DNA from: Hymenolepis diminuta
Lineage: Eukaryota > Platyhelminthes > Cestoda > Cyclophyllidea > Hymenolepididae
Assembly: GCA_900708905.1 (NCBI GenBank)
Contig: CAADRB010000005.1
Location: 3,324,791 to 3,388,790 of the forward strand
Direction: 5' to 3'
Length of the DNA stretch: 64,000 nt
Positions 13,801 through 27,700 of the stretch are shown here, piece after piece (the first letter of the stretch is position 1; every line of letters starts with the position of its first letter). The notes below the pieces were generated by a model that saw nothing but the letters and a program-made list of their open reading frames with translations, ran no database searches and was not told the origin of the DNA. A program made the position numbers and the translations under genes.

Positions 13801-16800
13801 TTGACTTCCTAACAGAAGCAAAGATAAGAAATTTGTCCAAGGCAAAATAGAGAGTTTATGCCGTATTTGAACTTCTTTCAGAGAGAATATAATAGCGGAA
13901 GAGCATAGCTACTAAGTCTAGTGTGACATAAAGGAAGTCGTTCGATACACATTTCGACCATGAGTGTCAGGTATGATCACGGTGTTCTTTAGAAATAGCT
14001 GATTGTCTCGCCGCATTACAAATGCGCTTGGGAGGCTAGTCAGTGATATTCGAATGTTTGCAATTAATAATGTAAGAGTAACGGACAGTTGTAGTGGGGA
14101 GATTGATAATCGGCAATAATGTTAAGTCCCATTCGGTATTGTACGAACTCTACGGAAGGGGGGAGGGCGAAACAAGGTCAGTTTATTTATGAAGGAAAAG
14201 AAAGTGCAAATTTAATTTATGATCGATAGCTAACAGGTCCTAGATGTAAAGAATTGAAGTCGTTAATCAATAGGAAGTTACAATTCAAGTGCACTGGAAA
14301 GTTCAGTGTCTGTATTTCTATGAAACACACAAGGTGTATTTTTTACTACAAGTGGTTGTGGTAAAAAAAACGCAGTGTGGGACAAACAGGAATGTTCACT
14401 ATCTTAATGCTTTCAATAATTAAGGCGTATAACCTCAAGAACACGTATTGAGCAGCAATTTCGACCAATAGGAAGGAGATATGAACACAGGTGGAACTCA
14501 ATTTAATGAGAATTCATCTGGGCACCGGGATGAGCCTGGGAAATCGATAAAAATACTATTTAACAATAAAACATCCAGATGGCAGAAAGTATGTGAAAAA
14601 TCAGTGGAGAATAAACATCTTTGCACTACCTGAAACAAATTTTGTTTCGATATAAATAAGGCAAAAGATCAGAAACTGTTCTACGAATCTCTGTTCCATT
14701 TAGAAATATCGATCAAGAGGAGATCTGGACTATTCTGTCTCTTAACTGGGAAACAATAGCACCCATAACCGTGTTTCACCAAATCGATATTGATTAATAA
14801 AACGCGGGGAAAAAATCGATGATTATTGAGTGGTTCGCATTATTGACCCATAAAGGAATAAGAATTTCGAATAAACATAATTGTGACAAGAAGAACATGA
14901 TAGAACATTCTGTGTATTTGTGTTTTGCAACCAAATAATCTTGAAAGGTATTTAACAATGCGAATATAATAAAATAAATTTAATAGAGTTCAGATTGGCA
15001 GGGCCCCCCCTGATCCCCTCCCCTATGATTAGGCAACGGGAGATCTAAAAAAGCAAATATTTCAAAGAAAAAATTAAATACAGCTTGGTTAAAATGTGAA
15101 ATGTGTGCGTAGCGGCATCGGCAACCCCGATTCGAATTTTTAGAAATTTCTTCGTGAGTATAACCTTTGCTCCTTGGTCTCTACTTGTGATATTTCATGC
15201 AAAATTGTAAATTTTTCTCACTAAGTATTCATTATTACTCCCTTTGGACTTGCTATAAAACACCCTCTATGAACGTGCTGTCCCATGTGACTATCTTGTT
15301 TTCTTTAAGTTAATACATTCTGTACGGTCTTATCAATCTTTTACTCTTCTATCCCTGAGTTGATGATTTATCGTCTTAAGTGAAGTGAGCGGCGTCACAC
15401 CATAACTAGTGCTCCAACTTGATGTATACTTCGGAATATTTCGGCGGAACGACTATTTAAATTCAAATCTTAGATAAACACTTAGTTAAATGGATTGAAG
15501 ATAAATATACTCGGCACCTGCACTTGGTGGCAATAAATAAATTGAAGGACCGGGCTCAGTTCAGGTTACTTCTTTGCGTTTAGATTTACCGGTTCGGATC
15601 TTTTAGTAGACCATGGAATAATGGTCAATCAAGAGATATGCTATTATAACCCACAATAATATGAAATAATAAAAGTCCAAGAGGTGATCAGGGGGAAAGG
15701 ATCGAAAAAGGACTGAGATCATCACCAAAGTATAAAGAAGTTTTACTTCAATTAATTTTTGATTTCGGATTTTACAATATTTATTAAATGGGTAGCTCAT
15801 GTTCCAAAAGTCAGTTTTCATGATTTGTCCCCTGGGTTGCAGCAAATGCTTGTCTACGATTTGGAACGCGTATTAACGGGACTCTTAGTCATGATGGTCG
15901 ATAGAGCTACTTAAATTCGATTTTTTCTCCAACGTTTGAGGAGACTAAATGCTCGTACAAGATGCTCAATAGTTTACACTCTTAGCACATTAGAGGTGAG
16001 ATAGCTAAAAAGAGGTTTAATTAAATGAATTATTTCATACGAAAGTGCCGCATAATACAATCGACAGGAGGTAACAGCGCGAGTAAAGAAAAAATTGACA
16101 TTCCTCTAATGGCTCAAATTGTACCCGCGATTCGGGATGTCTTTTTCTATAAACAAGTAAATTAAAATGTTGTGGTGCAAAAATACTTTCTAGAACATTC
16201 TACGCATTTCTGATTGACTATCCAACTGAATTTTATAAGTAAGCACCTGATCCGAAGTAAATACAATAAATCGAATTTAAAAGCAAATTGAAAACTGTTG
16301 GCCCAAATCATTAAAACAACAAATAGATAATGAATCCTAACAGTTTAGTTAGTTAAAAATACAAGTTAAAAATATTAAATATATACACACATTAGGTTGT
16401 GATGTGTCGTCATAACGTTTTTGTCGGTCTCACGAAGAGATAAGAATGTTGTATCCTGTCTTATGCAGGAAGCATGGTCTAAATGGATCTTCATTAAGAC
16501 ACATTCTATAGATAAAATAAGTTAATGTAAAAAGATTTAAAGTATGAAGAGATGGGAATTGGGATCAAAAGCATATCGATTACAAATAGTGAGAGCAGGC
16601 GGTCACCCACCTCAAGCCCACCCCACTACATCACGAGTGACAATGATCGATGCCCACGTTGCTTGATCTAGATGCTAGTTCGACTTTCCCATTGGTCCAC
16701 TCTGCGAGCAGCATGTGCTTCAGTTTGGTCCAGCAGTGTTGCAAGACTACTTTTACATTTGGGACACAGAGAATGTCTTAGAATTATGCGAAACAAGCCC

Positions 16801-18400
16801 TCAAAACGCAGCTCTTTTGTGAATAAACTGAGCAGACGTCTTGACTCTGAGGTACAATGGAGATGGCGATTTGGCGACATGAGTTGATAAAAGTCAATTC
16901 TCAGAAAGTTTGGCTAAAATGTACTATGTGTGGTTCAACGGAAAGCTTCAAAGGACTGTGGTGAAATATGTTTCACACCACTCCAATTTTAAGAGTTTTT
17001 AAAATCGTGTGAAATCTGACCTGATTTTGCGTGATCAGGATATCTGAATTAGTCTAGCGGTGTGAAGAAGCAAAAACGAATATCTGATCAGTGGTTTATA
17101 CCAGCCGTTTGTTCGAGAAATTTGAGAGTGATTAATTGCTCAACTTAAGTTTATAATACATTCTACGTAATAATAATAAACGTAATTATTTCCCCTTTCG
17201 ACTTTAATAATAGTCGGACTGATATTCAAGAAGCTCTGAGATGAGTCTTAATATTGCTGGAAGCTCAACTACACACACCAACACGTTGTTTGATAAAGTG
17301 ATACCTACATAGTCCATAAGAAATCCAACCTATGCAAAGTAGGTGATTCCGATAAAAAGGTGATTGATAACAGCTAAAGGAGATAAGACAACAGATGGTG
17401 AAAGAAGCACTAAGAAAAAGCAAATTAATTTCAGCCATGAAATATGGAGACCCATATATTTTTATTGGAAAAAATATGTATAACCAGTTTTCTAAGAGGT
17501 GCAGCTTTGATCAGATAACGCAACAGATATCTGAAGTATAATATCAAAAAAATATACAACAGGTTTTCAAGCAACTACAAATTACGGAACTTTTGAAATC
17601 ATGTAAAATCAAAGCTCATACCGCGTGATCGATCAACAAGATAATATTGAAATTTTGGTGATGAATCTAGAGTAGTACTTGAAAGCCATCTTAGACTGAA
17701 GCACAATCAAGATTAATTCCATTATTTCACACAGACTTGGCTTCGTGTGTAGATTACAGTGGAAAAAATACACGTGCTTTAAGGCTGTTATGAAGGGATT
17801 GACCCGAACACACCAGTCTACTTAAATCATATTCAGTAGGGATTCCTGTGAAGTCCGTTTTCATTTAATCTCAGAATCGTAGCAGCACATGTAACCTGTT
17901 GTTTTCCCGTCAGCATTGTAAGAAGCCCTTTCAAAATGTTCAGTTTCTGACTTATCAGCAATCTGACAGAAGATACTAACCACTCACACCTTTTCAGTTG
18001 CATCAAGTGGTCACTCTGCTTTGTCTTATATTCGAACAGCTTAAACATATATTAGGGTCGCACTCCTTCACGCCATTCATTCACTAACTTACTTGCATGA
18101 TACCAACCGCCTACATAATCTCCAGTAGTCGTGGATGTAACCTCCCTAAGAGTAACATTTTAATCAGGAATTTAACTAATTCACATTCCTTTCCCTTTCC
18201 CTTCCCACACCACCCAAGAACAAAAGCGCTCACTTATCAAAAAACCAAAGAGTGAAAAGTACTGGTTACATAATTTACATTTTACTAAAACACACCAACC
18301 AAAAGATAGCTGAACTTATATAATGTGGCAAACAATACAGCTTCCCACGCGTTCATTTTTTTTGTTAAAACCAGTTAAATGATTGTGATAGTTTGGAGAC
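10860..18400. other. Intergenic DNA between GAPDH and the DLGAP 3' end
   Basis: AT-rich sequence without a supportable exon chain. Open frames such as those at 12426-12671, 12751-12978 and 13378-13791 show no domain, no good splice pairing and no conserved-looking composition. A repeat (E) lies at 16625-16830. The minus-strand AATAAA at 17460-17465 could end a long DLGAP 3' UTR, about 1.05 kb past its stop. An ATTAAA variant at 18159-18164 would give a shorter one. Confidence 0.5.
16625..16830 (+). repeat. Repeat E, copy 1
   Basis: This aligns with 21180-21380. Shared blocks in order are gctagttcg/gctaattcg, cattggyccactctgc, tgtgctt/tgtgcg, cagtttg/ccgtttg and gttgcragmcta. Small overlapping ORFs on both strands inside it are best explained by the repeat rather than by a gene. 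Confidence 0.5.
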
Positions 18401-18509
18401 AAGGAGGTTTCATAGAGATTGGAGGGGGATTATAAATAGGGAAAGAAGCTGAGATGCAGAGAAGGGAGAGGAATACATAAGGCAGGGATGTGGAAATACA
18501 GCGCACACT

Positions 18510-18752
18510 TTACAGAACCAAGAATGTCGAGTTCTCACCACTCTCATTTACTACCGAAGCGCCATGTTCACCGCTACTTATAGATCCGTTAGTAGCATTA
18601 GCAGCCAGCTCCTCTTTTCGTGATCGTATGTATTGAAGTTTAGCTGCCCGAAGACGTTCTCGAGCTTGACTGCGAGCTAACGCTGCGGCCTTACTGTCTT
18701 TTGATGGGGTGGAATTGACAGGTTTTGGCTGGCGACGCTTAGCAGATGCGGG
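18510..18752 (-). CDS. DLGAP: DLGAP exon 10 (C-terminal exon, residues 729-808)
   Basis: Acceptor caattcttttttcag. Reads PASAKRRQPKPVNSTPSKDS, then the basic helix SQARERLRAAKLQYIRSRKE that matches the family's penultimate block. It ends STFLVL before the stop codon. Confidence 0.88.
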   Translation of the reverse strand, partial: PASAKRRQPKPVNSTPSKDSKAAALARSQARERLRAAKLQYIRSRKEELAANATNGSISSGEHGASVVNESGENSTFLVL

Positions 18753-21700
18753 CTGAAAAAAGAATTGCATTGATGAGATAACGGACAAAATGGACAAATG
18801 CCAACATCCATTCGTTTAAATAGGTATGCTTCTGGAGGAATACGTCTTCCACCATTAACTTTCCAGAAATATTTAAAGGATACCTAGCCTAAGCGATTAC
18901 TGTACTAAAAATTTATAATTCATCTCCTAAGCCTCTCAAATCCTCCTTCAGTAAATACAAATAGTCATGTATCTCACAACTTTGGCACGACCTGTAACTT
19001 ATCAGAATTTGAGGTATTGAATATGTGAAATGAAAAAAAAATTAAAAACCTACCGAAGTAGAACAAAGTAAATAAGACGTAGTCATAAGAAGTCATTAGA
19101 GTAAACAGTCGATTAAGGTAGGGAAACATGAACAATTCATTCGCAATATCTCATGCATTGAAAGATATCTGCAACGTTTCATAGAGATCTGTGAATTCCA
19201 ACGGATAAAAACGTTCCAAATTCAGAATTTCACCTTCAATCCTATAAAAACTCCATACATTCTAGTAGGAGTCTTTTGGTCCAGCCTGAATAGCTAGTCC
19301 AAACACTAGGAACTCATCTCCTAAATTCAATCCCCTTGGTCTGGCCCATCTCCCTGATGTTTGTAATTATCTTCCCCAATATACTATGATGAGATCGATT
19401 GAAAACGTCTTCGAGGTTCCCTGTACACAATTCCCTATGCATTACAAGTACCACGTATATAGCAGAATAGAGAAACCTTATTCTTGTTTTAAAATAGCTT
19501 AGTAAACTATCCCTATCCTCTTAGACTATAGCCTTTTAACTAGTAGTGCCTAGACTTACTGTGGAGTGATTGGTTCTATTTCCATTAGCGACATTCGAAG
19601 CATCAGGATCAGTTTTCCAGTCATTCTGTCGTAGACGATCACAAGAGGCGATCATCGAATGCAAATCGTCCACCTGAAGCATAACCATGGCCCAGAAGCC
19701 CTCAAGATCACTGGGAAGAGTGACAAACTCGACCTCTTCGCCAGAAGTCGTTTTCTCGGAAGCTGCAATACAATCCGCGCAAAGTCCGCGGAATTGAACA
19801 AACTTTTGGGAGAGGAGAAGGTTCACTTTGCCCACTGTTGTGCGCAAGTGACCAGACACTAGAGAAGAGAAATAAAGGGTAATAACAATCTGTAATGATC
19901 TGCAAGGACTACTTAAATTTCTTAGTAGGACTAATTTCAAGAAAGACCAGCTCGATCCGTAGCATTTAAGAGGCCGATCTTTCGAAATATTAATAAAAGG
20001 AATGAATGATAAGGTTTTTGTCCAACGGTAGATTGTGTTCAACCTCTTCGACTGTGTCAATAACAACAATGACCAAACCTGTGGGCAGAGGGGCAGTACC
20101 ACAGTGCCACTTTTATGCGAAAAACCCGATTACTTCCACTAATATTAACAGCCAGAATTAACCTGTGCGATTGGCCGTACCAATCAAGGGGCATGAAACC
20201 CCTAACTTCTGATTTTGCAGACAAGTCCATTGACCATTGTATCATATACCTAAAATCTTTCTAACAGTAACAAGATTTACAGGAAGCTACCAAATACACT
20301 TTTACAACAGGATGTTTAGTAGTAAAAGAACAAATTCATAAGACTGAATCACCTTCATCTGAAAGTTCATTTTCCGTCAAGTCTCTTTCAATCTCTTCTA
20401 CGCGTGACCTCAATTCCAGTTCAGTTTCATCCGCCAATCGCAGAAAGAAATGTCCATCTCGAACCATCACCTCCTCAGCAGCGTCCTTCTGTGCTACTAC
20501 TTTAGCAGCAAGTGTCTGGGAGTCATCCACGTTACCATTTTCCATGGAAATGGTAGAAGTACGCAGTGAATTTGTGATCTCTTCTACACCTCCATTAGTT
20601 GCTACCTCTTCATGGCTAGCATCTGAGTTGACTGAAGGAATTTCATCTACTTTGGGTAATTGAGATTCCATGCTTGCTACTCCTTCGTCGTTGAATGTAA
20701 GACGGCGACCTAGGGAAAACAGGAAAGGTTATTCCGAGTGGATATTCACATAGACCTTTGAACACAGCTTACTGAAATCATCTAGGATAAGGCACAGTCG
20801 ATGAATTAAAAATAGAGCCATCCTCCAGCGTAGTCGATTCTAGCTTAGTAGTCGTAAAAATAGCGGACATACAGATATTAAACTCGAGATTTTATAGGAA
20901 AGAACAACCGCGAACAAACGCAGAAAAAACAAAACATCTATAAGTCACAAAACACTTCTTAAATAGTGCGTATTTAAGAAGTGCAAAACCTAGCCCTAAT
21001 ATAAAGTGAGTATTGAAATTCAATGCTATGAACTTTAGAAAGAGTGCTAAGACTATACTAACATTATGGCGATAGCAACCGGAGCGACATTTTAGTTTGA
21101 GGTGGTGAAGTGGACCATAAGTAAGAAGTATGGAAGATGGACTAAGAATACACAGTATAAAGGATTAGGAAGCGACGATGTTGTCAGAATGGGCACAATC
21201 CACTGATTTGGCGTCCGATCTGAAGATGAGCATATTTTGGCTAATTCGCTTCTCATTGGCCCACTCTGCATGCTGTGTGTGCGATTCCGTTTGAGATATT
21301 GAGGTTGCGAGCCTATTTATAATTCGCCAGTAGAAACGCACCTGATGGTTACCGTTTCATAAAATTCCTTATCACCGACAGGCTCTCCTAATTTATTGTC
21401 CTTCTAAGAACCGACGGGATGCCAATAAAAACAGCTCAAAGCCACAGATTTTAAGGATGAACAATTCTCATAAGACCGATGTGCTACTTATAGCGGATCT
21501 ATCGGTATATGGGTGCACATCACTCCTGACAGCTTAACAATTATTTGGAAAAAAACTGCTATCGGTATGGCGATATTTTGATCTTCAATATCAATAATAT
21601 GAGGATGATTTGTTGAATTAATAAAACATCGCAGAGCAACTGCCTTATCTTTTTACGGGTCCGAATCAACCGTAGCCTAACGGTACCTACTGAGCCTGTT

Positions 21701-24700
21701 GGTGTGGTTAGGGTAAGACGATGAACCGATCCGGATTATAGAAGTTAAGACTATAGCTAACAACAATTCTAGAGCAGAAGACCGTGAGCTGACTGGGTCA
21801 AAACGTATTTGTAAAGGCATAGTGAGGATTCAAGTGGGTAAGAGAGATAAGGAATAAAGGCAATGAGAGGGTAGCGTAGGGGCGGGTGTATGACAAGCGT
21901 GTTTCTGCCTTTATGTCGAAGTCGAAATACAAAGACCATTTACATGAGTCACTTGGGCAAGGACGAGCGTGACGTGAGTGCAGATGAACTTCCAAATGAA
22001 ACGGAACAGTTATAGAAAAAAGGAGTATCGATAAATTAGTCTAGTCATGACGGATAAGGGTTTGAGTCATAGGGACATAAAGTCTAAAAACTAAAGTGGT
22101 ATCATAAAAGAGTAATTTTTGGAAAATGCACAGTCACGCTTTAAGACCATGGATCATAGCAGTAGAAACTAGGTACTCTAAAATTGAAGCAATAAAAAAG
22201 GAGTCGTACTTTAAAAAAAGAGGCTCATACAACTCCTCAGTGATATATAAGGTTATAGCTGAATACAATCTTAATGACCACTTTTACGATAGGTAGTTTG
22301 CCATATAGAAGATCATAATATTGGAAAGTGCCACAAATCTTCCAAATAAAACGGAGAAAATTGAAAACTCACCAGGGAAGGTCTTAGAGGGAGATGAGGG
22401 AACAGCTGCGTTTCCCACTGATTCATTGAATGAGGTATGGCCTCCACCATTTGCTGCGGATTGAGGTTGAGAGGGTGTGGTAGCAGTACCATTAGGGGTT
22501 GAGGGAGCATTGTGAGTGCGAGGTGACGCCTGGGCAACAGCAAGCATGATGAGCGAGGACCGATTCCAGTGTTCGTGGTGAGAGTGGTTACTTCGATTGA
22601 GATCACTCTGGGTTTGATCTGCGCCCTCAGTACCACACGCTAATTGTGAATTACCGTTCGAAAAGTTCTGTAGAATAGGGCAATAAATATATTTAAAAAA
22701 GGGAAACACAGTCCCATAGCTAAATAGCGTTAGTAGAAAAGTCGAGTGGCTAAACTGACAACGTTTATTTTTACAAAAACTAATAGAAAGAGCTGCAATT
22801 ATAGATAGCCTACTGAACAAGTATTAATAGCGCGAAAACATAAAAGATTCAACCAAGAGCGTAAGATTACGAGTTACAAGTAATTGGGCCTAAACAAAGC
22901 TGCAATGATTGCAAGTCTAATAAATAGTAAGTGGTAAATACGATCAAGTAAATAATAGAAGAGCTGTCATGCAAATCAAACAACCAATTTAAAAAAAAAC
23001 AAATAAGATATAAATATAAAGTACAAATATAGAAAGCTACAGTAAATATATAAGAAGGGATAGAATGCACACTTCGACTCAACCAGCGAACAAAGCGGTT
23101 ATAAAGGGCCACTGAGAAGGCTTAAAATAAGAAACAATCAAGCTGTTGAACTGATAAAATCGGAGAAATAAGGATTAACAATAATTAAAATTCGATGGAA
23201 TCAGATGCTTAGTAAATGGGAAAGAGCAGGGATTAGAATAGCTCTGCAGCCGAAAAAGAACAGAATCATTGTTACAATTAGATCAAACTATTTGAGTACT
23301 GAAATAAAATAAGTAGAAACGGTATAACAAAATAAGATTTTAAGGCATAAATCTAGCTATTAGAAAAAAATACATTTGCCGGGAAATGGAATTAGCTTTG
23401 GAGAGAAAATGTTACTGGAATAAGTCAAAGGCAAGAGAAAGTAGGACATGTAAGTAAAAAGAGGTAGAAAAAGCATCTACAACAAGAAAAAAACCAAATT
23501 GTATTCCAATGACTCACAACGCTTCAGACCTTAGAGCGGGGAAGTGTTTACATTTCGTCTGCCTAAGATGTTGATTTACATATTTTGCAGAGGAATTCTA
23601 AAAAGACAGACTTTTGCCAATGACTCTGCTTTAGGGCGTGATGAGCTCCAATTTAAGGTAAATAGGAACCATAACCTGGATCGTAATCTCTTAGAGCTAG
23701 CTACGAGGTTAATGCTTTCTAAGACTAAATTTAATTGAGGTTATTTCAAAACAGCTTTGAAAAATTTTAAATGGACTCAAACCCTGTTTTGGAAAGATGG
23801 TTTCCGAAAAATCCTTCATTCCTCAAAATAAATAAACAAATTCCAGAATACTTTCTAGCAGGGGAGTATTCTTCTACGCATTCAATTGATTTTATTCTTT
23901 TGTATTACTTCGAATTATAAGCCTGAGGCAGAATGTAATGTGTTAATCGCTTAGTCAGTAGCTTAATACAAATTAACACAGTATCACAGAACGAATGAAG
24001 ATGCAAGCGAGTTGGCTAATTCCTTTGGCTGTGAATGGGATCGTGAATTATATATGGGAAATAGATTGAAGATTTTGGGAACCACCAACGACCGCGCACA
24101 TGAATGAATGAGAGCACGAAGATCATGCGAAAAAAGGAGCATGAACGAATGCACTAATAAAGCACTAAGTACAGACAGTTTAGTGAGATTGAAATCACCA
24201 CAATCTCGAAATCCCGTGACTAAATAACAACCAACAACATTTAAATATTGGCTAAAAAGGACAAGTTAGTGCAAGCATCCTAAACGGAAAAGCTCAAAGA
24301 CGCAACAACGGCTAAGTAGCTTCCGAACGCTTTCTGAAAATACGACTTTTCATAATCATGAGGTGAAGAAAATTGTCATCATGTGCCTCTTCAGACAATG
24401 AATAATCTGTTAAATAAGTTGATAAGTGGCTATAGCTTTTCAGCCAAAGACAATAACTTCAGGAACAAAGAGGTCTTTATAGTTATTAGTGCTTTCACTC
24501 CAAGAGAGATTAAGAGATAATATAGATGAGATAAATTTTGTTAAGAGGTAATAGTGAAGTTTCAGAGAAACAACACATATTAATAATTCATTTAGAAAGT
24601 TAACAATACCTTCGTGATAACTCATGCCCACAATTCAAGTAGATCAAACCTGTCAGTCAATTAGAAAGCACTTGACAACTCCCAGACCCATATGGGCATG

Positions 24701-27700
24701 TAGTAGACAAATGAGAAACTAGAGCCCGAAATAGACTAAACTACAACCCCATGCATCTTGAGACAGAAGTAGTCACTGCACCAGGATATTTTTTTCCCTT
24801 TGCTTTTCACGATCCACCTTTCTACCTTTCATTCTTTTATAAATTCACTACATTTCATAATGAATACTTAGCATTTTCATTACTGCTTCTATAGAAACAA
24901 AAAGTAGGGAACTTAGGGAGGCTTAAAAGACAATTATCTATTTAAAGACTACTTTCGCCTGATCGGTCGACATAAGACGCAATTTCCCATTCAAAGTTAT
25001 TATTAACCTGCGTCAACCTACTTCAACGCCTAGTGACAATTGAACATTCAAGTAGCTCCTCGGTGCAGTGGGTTTGCCGATTCATGAGAACTTGGAGAAG
25101 TTTCTGTTGATTTTAAAAATTCTCATTATATAATAATGTCGACGTGGAAAAATGGATTAGTTTTTATCTACGGACAATAAATTATAAGAATTGAATATAT
25201 TGTAACGATATTTCTACTTCTAGAGCGGCTAAGAAGTTAATAAAAACCACAAATCTTGTCACGAGGTAACGGAGGAGGAGTGGCGCGTATGAATAATACA
25301 TACGGGGGCGTCACCCAAGTGTTTGTATTCAGTAAATAATGACAGTGGGAGAGGAGCAGAGGTGAGTAGAATTAACAACTGAAATAAACTCAATTAGATG
25401 TAAGGGCCAAAAATAGAATAGTTTCATATTGAGAGCTTATCAGTTAAAACAGAATACCTTCAAATGAACAATTATCGAGACAACTTAATCATGAAATACA
25501 CCGATCTTCCCTGATCTACTTATAATATGGGGAAGAAATCTCCAAGTCCATTTACAACGCTTGAATTGGGGGTATTGAGAAAGTATCCTGAAACCACTTC
25601 GACGAGAAGCTCGTAATCGATCGTGTCTTTTGTTGACCAGAATTAATTAATGAGGTTGGGAATTAACATCACTGGATGCGCCAATGAGCACCGATCTCTC
25701 GATCTCTGACCTGACAGATGTACACGTTGATCCCTACACCACCTATATTCATCCTCAACGTCAGAAGATGTGACTCAAAGATATGTAGCTACCGTAATTA
25801 GTGAAGGTATTAAGATATACTATTTAAGATGCTTTAACCCAATCGAAACACTTTTTTGCAAAGAGAAATTACTTAAAAAATCTGACATAATTGTAGAAAA
25901 ATCGGGGACAAGGCACAATGTGAGTTACAATGTAGTTTTTAATTGTGGAATGACATGATAGCTAAATTAGAAAATAAGAATAGTTGCCATAGTATGATTA
26001 TGGTCCCTGATTGATAAACAACAACAAATAATACACCATAGAATCAACAGTAGTGGAGACACTGTAAGGGGATAATTAGAAAAAAGGACTGAACTCCCTC
26101 AAATCATCTACAAAATAGCCTGTTTTTGGAGCTTAACATTTACCGGACGAATACATGACAGATTCCTGATGTGTGCTTCCAAATCTTTTTAATGGAACAA
26201 AAACGAAGTTGTCCTGCCCCCCATTGACAGGTAGATTGGAAACATTGAATGTCAGTCAACGAAACACACAAGATGAAAAAGGAACAAATTACAACTGACA
26301 TTCAATTGAATTTGAAATAAATTAAAAGTTCGATTAAATTAAAACCTAAATCAATTAACAAATTCAGATTATTTCGGTATTATTCTGAATTGGATTTAAG
26401 GCACTTTGTTCATGTTATACTGTGGTTTCTATTCACAGTTGTGTGATTAACTAATAACTATTAATAAGCACTCCCATTTTTATTCAGCAAAAATTGTTAG
26501 AGGCTATTTTCGTTTCAGCAAAATAGATGTCATTACGAAAAAATAGGTGTTTCAGTTTGCCGGAAATGCTTCCAATCAGCTTGAGTTCGAACCTCTGCAA
26601 TTACTACAATTTGACTTCAAGGAATTCACACCCTAACCGCTAAGAGCAGGTCGACTTAGAAGTGGGTGCGTAAGGACTAGTGCGCACAAAAGCAAAAACA
26701 ACCCAACCACCACAAGGTAAGAAAATTCGTACTCGCATTCACGCGTAATCTGCAGCTATTGCTGTCGACCGCCAAAAACAGCAATTTGGAACTCACAGCG
26801 CGAGACTCAGTCTCTGACAGACTCAAGTGTTAATACAAGACTACAAGTAGCACATCTGACATACATATAATGAGGAAGTGACAAATCAGAATTTATTCAC
26901 AATCCAAAAACAATATAATTGAGAAGATGGCAAGAGTTCATTTTCTGATAGACCTGAGACATAATTGAATGATCAGAAATTATCCTCAAAGATCCAAGCG
27001 TTTATGGAAGACCACAATAAAATACCCCCAACTTATGTAATTAAAGGGAACATAATTTGAAATCCAACCGAGAGAGCTGCCTAATACCCAAGGCACTCAA
27101 TTTTAGATTCGAGTGTGCAGTATGCAAATGAAGTGTGCTACAGGAGGGCTATGCTTACTCAGGCCATAATCATGCATACTGAAAGAGAAAATGAAATAAA
27201 AAAATATGATATCAGATCTATCACGTGTCTGACACTAAAGAAGCCAATGATTCAAGATCTGTAGATACACATCTTGTGACTGAATAACCAACAGCACTGT
27301 CCAACAGAAGAATAGATTGTTTAATGGAAATGACTTTGCAGATGACTAGTGCTTCCATTCCATAGATAAGGGAATTATGGATCCATTTTCCACATAATAT
27401 TCCTTGTTATCAGCTACTAGATATACAGCACCAAAAATAATATAATTTGCACACTCTTCTAGGTCGAAGTGTTTAGGTAAAGTTAGAAAAAAAAACACTT
27501 TATGCGAAAAAATTAAACCAAGCTCCTAGTCACGCAAGAATTGAAGAAAAAGAAAATTGAAGAAGAAAGTAATTTAAAAACCATAGTGAGGTGGCCATAA
27601 AGCACCGCCTCCATATGTGCTAATGAGGTTAGGTAACGAACCTCCGTTTGCTCACACATCAGAAACATACAAATTAAAGGGAGAAAAGAGTAAAACAGCC

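Larger units (their letters stand above)
20354..22372. other. DLGAP intron 7 (about 1.7 kb) and repeat-bearing surroundings
   Basis: The intron proper is 20710-22372. It is packed with old repeats: E copy 2 at 21180-21380, the A2 module at 21688-21763 and A copy 2 at 21795-22082. I see no exon between them. Confidence 0.55.

Noticed and set aside
16668..16887. Overlapping 70-codon ORFs on both strands
   Set aside because: They lie in repeat E, and the second copy near 21.2 kb does not keep either frame.
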